This document shows, one piece after another, positions 59,755 to 64,000 of a stretch of 64,000 bases of DNA. The notes beneath the pieces are model-generated. The model worked only from the letters and a program-made list of their open reading frames with translations, was not told where the DNA came from and did not search any database. A program made the translations under genes and the position numbers. Source of the DNA: Devosiaceae bacterium (GTDB lineage: Bacteria; Pseudomonadota; Alphaproteobacteria; Rhizobiales; Devosiaceae); assembly GCA_021648375.1 (NCBI GenBank), contig JAKISW010000012.1, forward strand, positions 5,651 to 69,650. Reading direction: 5' to 3'. Each line of letters opens with the position of its first letter. The first letter of the stretch is position 1.

Positions 59755-60678
59755 TTATAGATCCATGTATTGATTTTTTTGTTTTTCTAAAATGACGGTT
59801 GCATCTGTTTTTGCCAATTCAATATCGTCTCGCTTCATCAGGCAAAAGGCGGTGGAAAACCCGTCGGCTCTGGCGGCAGATTTGCATATAACAGAAACCC
59901 TTTTCCAGTTACCTCCCGGATATCCTGTTCGCGGGTCAATGATATGTCCAACTTTTCCATCCCCATCAAACACCGTGCCAAGAGGAGCTGACGTGGCAAT
60001 TGCGCTGTTGCTGAGGGGAAAAGTTTCAGCAGCACTTCCCCTTATGGCGATCGGCCAGCCCGTGCCATCTTCTCGTACGCCCAGAGCTGCAATTTCGCCG
60101 GTGTTCACCAATACATTGGTCACACCGTTGTTGCGGAAATAGGTAGCTATTCTATCCGCAATATACCCCTGCGCAATACCATTCAGGGTAAGTTTCATAC
60201 CGCTTTTTTCAAAACCTATGTGTCGGGGCGAAAAATTTACATATCTAAAACCTGTTAGCTGACGCCCTTTTGCAATCTCAGCCAAAGTCGGGGCCTGTTT
60301 ATTGGCGTAATTTTGCGCATAAATATCCCACAGGGCTTGCACGCTCGGGTCGAACGCTCCTTTGGTGGTTAAGTTTATGGCGGCACAAATGGAAAGCAGT
60401 TCCACCATCTCCAGCGATGGAGTTGCTAATGCCCCTTCTGAATTCAGCCGCGACAACTCACTTTTGGGTCGGTACAGAGAAAAAATATTTTCAAGCCGAG
60501 AAATTTCGCTTAAGGCGCCGGCGATTAGGATTTCAGCATCAGGGTGATCCAAAACAATATGGCCCATTGCACCAAGCACAATGCCGCGCCAACTGCGAAC
60601 ATTAGGGGCGGCTTGCGCACCGATAACTGGTAGCGCAGCAATACCCCCAAGCATGCTTAGAACTCTTCTGCGTTTCAT
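59755..60678 (-). CDS. nosX: FAD:protein FMN transferase (NosX/ApbE-like)
   Basis: An ApbE-family protein that attaches FMN covalently to target proteins, in this context probably the NosR flavoprotein needed to keep N2O reductase active. The N terminus MKRRRVLSMLGGIAALP looks like a twin-arginine signal. NGIAQGYIADRIATYF and VNTGEIAALG with the late IIDPRTGYPGGNW are ApbE motifs. Length is 307 residues. It follows nosL by two bases as the last gene of the leftward cluster. Confidence 0.9.
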   Translation of the reverse strand: MKRRRVLSMLGGIAALPVIGAQAAPNVRSWRGIVLGAMGHIVLDHPDAEILIAGALSEISRLENIFSLYRPKSELSRLNSEGALATPSLEMVELLSICAAINLTTKGAFDPSVQALWDIYAQNYANKQAPTLAEIAKGRQLTGFRYVNFSPRHIGFEKSGMKLTLNGIAQGYIADRIATYFRNNGVTNVLVNTGEIAALGVREDGTGWPIAIRGSAAETFPLSNSAIATSAPLGTVFDGDGKVGHIIDPRTGYPGGNWKRVSVICKSAARADGFSTAFCLMKRDDIELAKTDATVILEKQKNQYMDL

Positions 60679-60680
60679 AT

Positions 60681-61268
60681 TCAGCCTCCTTCGGGCTTCA
60701 TATCCATATCATTCATATTTGTCCCGGCACTGTTGCCATCCATTGAGGGCATTGCCATTTGTTCCTGCTCCACAGGAGCCAGAACCATATCAGCTGTGAT
60801 TTCGCTGAACTGCAGGATTTTTCCACCCCGTTTAATGGAAAATTCTCTGGCCTTATCCTCGCTGCTGAACGGTACAAATTCCGGGGCACCCATGCCCCCT
60901 TTAGCGTTTGAGCCAACTACAAAAAAAGCCGTCTCAGCTTCAATCCAGTTGCCAATTCTCATGTTCAGCCAGTTTTGAGCAACGCCTATGTCGTTGACAT
61001 AAATTGCCAAAATCTGCGCCGATTGTTCCGGGGATTTGAGATATGCAAGGCCATCGCGTACCGAGGAAAACCAGAGCGGGGATGTGCTGCCAGCAAGGTG
61101 TATCTGCGCCTTTGGACCCGCATGGCCCACCACAATCATCTGGTCATAAAAGCCAATGTCATCTTCGCTCAAAAGGGCAGGATCAGGTTTTTGTGTCGTA
61201 ACACTGCTCTGGCAGGCTCCCAGTAATGCAAGTGCTGAAAAAATTAAAACTGTCTTGAAAATATTCAT
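60681..61268 (-). CDS. nosL: nitrous oxide reductase copper chaperone lipoprotein NosL
   Basis: Lipoprotein (signal peptide with lipobox LLGAC, lipidated Cys19) that delivers Cu(I) to NosZ. DIGFYDQMIVVGHAGPKAQI and SVRDGLAYLKSPEQSAQILAIYVNDIG are NosL-family blocks, with Met/His copper ligands. The C terminus carries an extra Met-rich tail (MAMPSMDG, NMNDMDM). It has 195 residues and overlaps nosY by four bases. Confidence 0.92.
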   Translation of the reverse strand: MNIFKTVLIFSALALLGACQSSVTTQKPDPALLSEDDIGFYDQMIVVGHAGPKAQIHLAGSTSPLWFSSVRDGLAYLKSPEQSAQILAIYVNDIGVAQNWLNMRIGNWIEAETAFFVVGSNAKGGMGAPEFVPFSSEDKAREFSIKRGGKILQFSEITADMVLAPVEQEQMAMPSMDGNSAGTNMNDMDMKPEGG

Positions 61269-62083
61269 GTCTCCACTTTCCTAAATGCAATCCATGCGAG
61301 AAATAATGCCAGTATCGGCCAGCCCAGCAGCGATATCAGCAACCATGTTTTATCTATTCCCGGCCCGATGGCATTAAGTCCGCTTGTCAGGGCCGTCACC
61401 GATATTTCAGGCATATTAAGCAGCCTGAAGGCATCGGCGGGGTTGGCCAGTAACAAAACAGGAAAAATAGTATTGGTGAAATAGCCGCCATCGTCTGCTA
61501 CCAGCGCACCAAGCAGGCCCAGATCATAAAGAACGACCAGAACCAGCCAAACGATTATAACCAGCCCTGAGGCAACACCGGGCTGACGGGCAAGGGCCGA
61601 GATTAAATAGCCAATGCCTAAAAAGGTAGCCCCCAGTGGCAATGCGGTTAGATACAGGCGAAACATTGGCGCAAAAGAAAGATCAACAAACCCGTGGCGC
61701 CAGACAACAAGCAGCGCTGAAATGCCAAGCCCCACAGCAATTGCAAAAGCCATAATAATAAAGTGAGCTAGGAATTTACCAAGCAAAATTTCACCTCTGG
61801 AAATGGGGTAGGATAGATTTAGGGCCAAGGTTCCCCTCTCCAGCTCACCGGCAATGGCGTCAAACGACAGTAAAAGGGCGATCAGGGGAACCAGATATAC
61901 CGATAAGGTTGTTATGGATGTCATAGCAACACTGAGAGGGTCAACGCCTAGATTTCCTGCTGTTGCTCCACCAGCAAGGGTCAGCACAACAGAAAACAAC
62001 GCCATCATAAAAACCGAGGTTGCGACCCACATATTGCGCCGGGCCACTATAAGCTCCAATTGTGCAATTGTAATACTTCCCAT
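61265..62083 (-). CDS. nosY: ABC transporter permease NosY
   Basis: Membrane part of the NosDFY transporter that supplies sulfur or copper species for the CuZ site of N2O reductase. The 272 residues have six TM helices; ELERGTLALNLSYPISRGEILLGKFLAHF is typical. The start shares a base with the nosF stop. Confidence 0.92.
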   Translation of the reverse strand: MGSITIAQLELIVARRNMWVATSVFMMALFSVVLTLAGGATAGNLGVDPLSVAMTSITTLSVYLVPLIALLLSFDAIAGELERGTLALNLSYPISRGEILLGKFLAHFIIMAFAIAVGLGISALLVVWRHGFVDLSFAPMFRLYLTALPLGATFLGIGYLISALARQPGVASGLVIIVWLVLVVLYDLGLLGALVADDGGYFTNTIFPVLLLANPADAFRLLNMPEISVTALTSGLNAIGPGIDKTWLLISLLGWPILALFLAWIAFRKVET

Positions 62084-62982
62084 CAGATTACCTCTTGTTC
62101 AATGCTTGAGAAATGGCGGTATAGTTCTTCCAGACTGGCCGGAGTTACCTCCACATCCCGGATTAAATCTCCAAGATCAGTGATCCGGCTAAGGGTGGCA
62201 ACTTTTTCGTTTTGCAGACATGTTAATTCCACAACCTTGCCGTTCACCCGCCTAGCGCCCAATTCACCTGCCACCTGTTCCACTTTTTTGGCTGAAGTGG
62301 TAACCCTGACCACAATGGGCATGGCCGCCTGCTGGCGCAGGGTGGAGATTTTATCATTTGCAACCAGTCGCCCTTTTCTTAAAATTGCAATGCGATCGGT
62401 GCGCGTTTCCATTTCGGTCAGCGCATGGGATGATAAAAGAACGGCCGCGCCTGCCTCTGACAAATCTTTCACAATGTCATAAAATTCATGGCGCGATATA
62501 GGGTCCAGGCCGCTAGTTGGCTCATCTAGCAACACCAGTTTGGGTTTTCCCAATATTGCCTGGGCCAGCCCCACCCGTTGGCGCATTCCTTTAGAATAGG
62601 TGCGGATTTTTCTGTCCGCGGCACTCCCAAGCCCCACACGTTCCAACAGGTCATCTGCCTTGCCCATGGTCATGGATTTAAGGCGGGCAAAGTGGTGCAA
62701 TTGTTCGCGCCCGCTCAAGGCCCCCTGAAAAGCTACAGATTCGGGCAAGAAGCCAATTGAAGAGCGAGCTTTTTTTGACCCCGGTGCTGTTCCCAACACC
62801 TCAATCTTCCCCTTTTCGAACGGAGTCAGCCCAAGGATCATTTTTATCAACGTGGTTTTGCCCGCGCCATTATGACCAAGCAAAGCAATACGTTCACCGG
62901 CTTCGATTTTAAGGCTGACATTACGGACAACTTCATCAGAACCATATTGCTTTGTCGCTCTAGATATAATCAGTGCACTCAT
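62083..62982 (-). CDS. nosF: ABC transporter ATP-binding protein NosF
   Basis: ATPase of NosDFY. Walker A GHNGAGKTTL, signature YSKGMRQRVGLAQA, Walker B LVLLDEPTSGLDP and the switch SSHALTEM are intact. ATG 62982 (MSALIISR) overlaps the nosD stop (ATGA); an upstream codon at 62997 is less likely. Length is 299 residues. Confidence 0.94.
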   Translation of the reverse strand: MSALIISRATKQYGSDEVVRNVSLKIEAGERIALLGHNGAGKTTLIKMILGLTPFEKGKIEVLGTAPGSKKARSSIGFLPESVAFQGALSGREQLHHFARLKSMTMGKADDLLERVGLGSAADRKIRTYSKGMRQRVGLAQAILGKPKLVLLDEPTSGLDPISRHEFYDIVKDLSEAGAAVLLSSHALTEMETRTDRIAILRKGRLVANDKISTLRQQAAMPIVVRVTTSAKKVEQVAGELGARRVNGKVVELTCLQNEKVATLSRITDLGDLIRDVEVTPASLEELYRHFSSIEQEVI

Positions 62983-64000
62983 TGCATTTCTTTCCATGGG
63001 GTTATTTCAGGCTCGAGCGGACGCATAAGCGGCGCGCTGTCCATGACCCCGCCGGGCAGCAGGGCAGGGAAGGCGGATTGAGACCAGCGGATCAGTTGCA
63101 CGGCAGGCGATCCCAGAAGCAGTTTGGCTGCCGGCTGACGCCAAAGCACCTGATCCATCGCGTCATTGGGTCGATAGGGAGCATCGGCAATGCCATCGCC
63201 GTTCAAATCAAAAGCGGGATGATCGGACCAGTAATTACCCCGGCCTTCAAAGCTCCAGTCAACCCAGCGTGTGCCCGCATATTGCACCTGCACTCGATTA
63301 CCCACAAACCCGTTGCCGCTAAACTGATTGCGCTCAGACCCGGCGGTAAAGTGAACTCCGATACCGCAGCCAAAAAACAAGTTCCCCGTAAAACTGTTTT
63401 TGTGGGAATTATAAATAAACAGACATTTTTCGCTGACATTTTCAATTCGGTTACCAAGGATTTCGCTGTCATTGGTATAGTTCATCATGATGCCGTGATC
63501 GCGGTCGCCGCGCGACAGATTACCTTCAACCCTGACATTATTGGAATTCATGATGGCATAGCCAAGATGGTTGCCGAGCGAGACATTGCCAGAAACCAAA
63601 CTGTCATGCACATACATGTAGTGAACGGCAAACCTTAGATCCCGAAAACGGTTGCCTGAAAACTCATTATCACTTGAGACGTTGGCAAAAATTCCATCCC
63701 GTCCCCAGCGGATATCGTTGCCGATAATTCTGCTTCCCGGAGAATTCCACAAATATACTCCATTGCCCCGATCGTTCATGCGATGGTCCTGGCGTCCCTC
63801 AATATTATTATTTTTTATAAGGGAGTTTTTGGATCCCTGAAGGTTCACACCGATCAGGTTGCCAATGAGCCTATTGCCAATAACAAGTGCATTGGTGGCA
63901 TCTTTATTAAGGGTAATTCCGGCATCCTTGGTTTGACCCGCCGATCCTGAGCCTGAAACTGTAAGACCTTTAATGGTGACATCAGGGGCGCTGACACTAA
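62979..64000 (-). CDS. nosD: periplasmic copper-processing protein NosD, 5' end beyond window
   Basis: A right-handed beta-helix protein working with NosFY in CuZ assembly. Repeated N-x-I/V-x-G-N patterns (NSLIKNNNIEGRQDHR, GNRIENVSEKCLF) form the helix turns. The frame is open from 63848 to the window end (VTIKGLTVSGSG...TKDAGITL), so the start lies outside; about 340 residues are visible. nosZ and nosR probably lie further right. Confidence 0.92.
   Translation of the reverse strand, partial: SVSAPDVTIKGLTVSGSGSAGQTKDAGITLNKDATNALVIGNRLIGNLIGVNLQGSKNSLIKNNNIEGRQDHRMNDRGNGVYLWNSPGSRIIGNDIRWGRDGIFANVSSDNEFSGNRFRDLRFAVHYMYVHDSLVSGNVSLGNHLGYAIMNSNNVRVEGNLSRGDRDHGIMMNYTNDSEILGNRIENVSEKCLFIYNSHKNSFTGNLFFGCGIGVHFTAGSERNQFSGNGFVGNRVQVQYAGTRWVDWSFEGRGNYWSDHPAFDLNGDGIADAPYRPNDAMDQVLWRQPAAKLLLGSPAVQLIRWSQSAFPALLPGGVMDSAPLMRPLEPEITPWKEMQ

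Overview
The window looks like chromosomal DNA of an alphaproteobacterium, most probably a Rhizobiales (Hyphomicrobiales) lineage. The evidence is gene order and family type: rpoZ-rsh-pyrE-acpS-lepB-rnc-era-recO-parC, then ldtR-(DUF6898)-glyA-nrdR-nusB, then plsX-fabH-ihfA-merR-tRNA-Pro, plus a Porin_2-type porin, an alphaproteobacterial Bpt transferase and a UgpBAEC importer. Base composition is moderate to slightly AT-rich. No CRISPR array, transposase, rRNA or prophage was seen. One tRNA, tRNA-Pro(GGG), is present.

Layout. 1-1.7 kb: end of a PHP-domain gene overlapping serB. 1.8-7.0 kb: heterotetrameric sarcosine oxidase soxBDAG. 7.1-14 kb: an OmpR-type regulator and histidine kinase pair directly followed by a heme-copper oxidase locus (CuA subunit II, subunit I, a Met-rich cupredoxin, heme o synthase). 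14-18 kb: a degenerate SDR, a DUF1353 protein, a FadH-like flavoenzyme and a small membrane protein. 18-23.3 kb: a PfkB kinase and a ugpBAEC-type ABC importer. 24-29.3 kb: a porin with an Ala-rich insert, two small membrane proteins, an alpha/beta hydrolase that has lost its catalytic residues, and a lytic transglycosylase. 29.6-42.5 kb: the housekeeping run dapA to parC. 42.5-47.6 kb: endonuclease/phosphatase-family, Bpt, SLC13 permease, RDD and unknown membrane proteins. 47.8-59.5 kb: ldtR, glyA, nrdR, nusB, an MFS transporter, mntH, bamE, a cytochrome bc1 assembly chaperone, DUF177, plsX, fabH, ihfA, a MerR regulator and tRNA-Pro. 59.7-64 kb: the accessory part of a nitrous oxide reductase cluster (nosD-F-Y-L-X, transcribed leftward), cut by the window edge.

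How it fits together. The genome encodes aerobic oxidation of methylated amines (sarcosine), an oxygen-reducing terminal oxidase with its own copper protein, and at least the maturation side of N2O respiration. The oxidase and Nos enzymes both use CuA centres, and both loci carry Met-rich periplasmic proteins (the cupredoxin and the NosL tail). The most unusual locus is the oxidase island. It has a two-component system with an OmpR-like double box in its own promoter, and a subunit I that keeps all heme/CuB histidines and the active-site Tyr but has neither the Glu nor the Tyr-Ser pair of classical A-type oxidases. It also has a membrane-anchored cupredoxin with four 15-residue Met repeats, and no subunit III.

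Other themes are a family of dispersed intergenic repeats (at least four copies), short in-frame tandem duplications based on a 15-bp step in linker regions of several proteins, a duplicated smpB 3' end, and two proteins (the SDR and the hydrolase) that have lost catalytic residues. All assignments come from reading the sequence and remembered family features; no database search was run.
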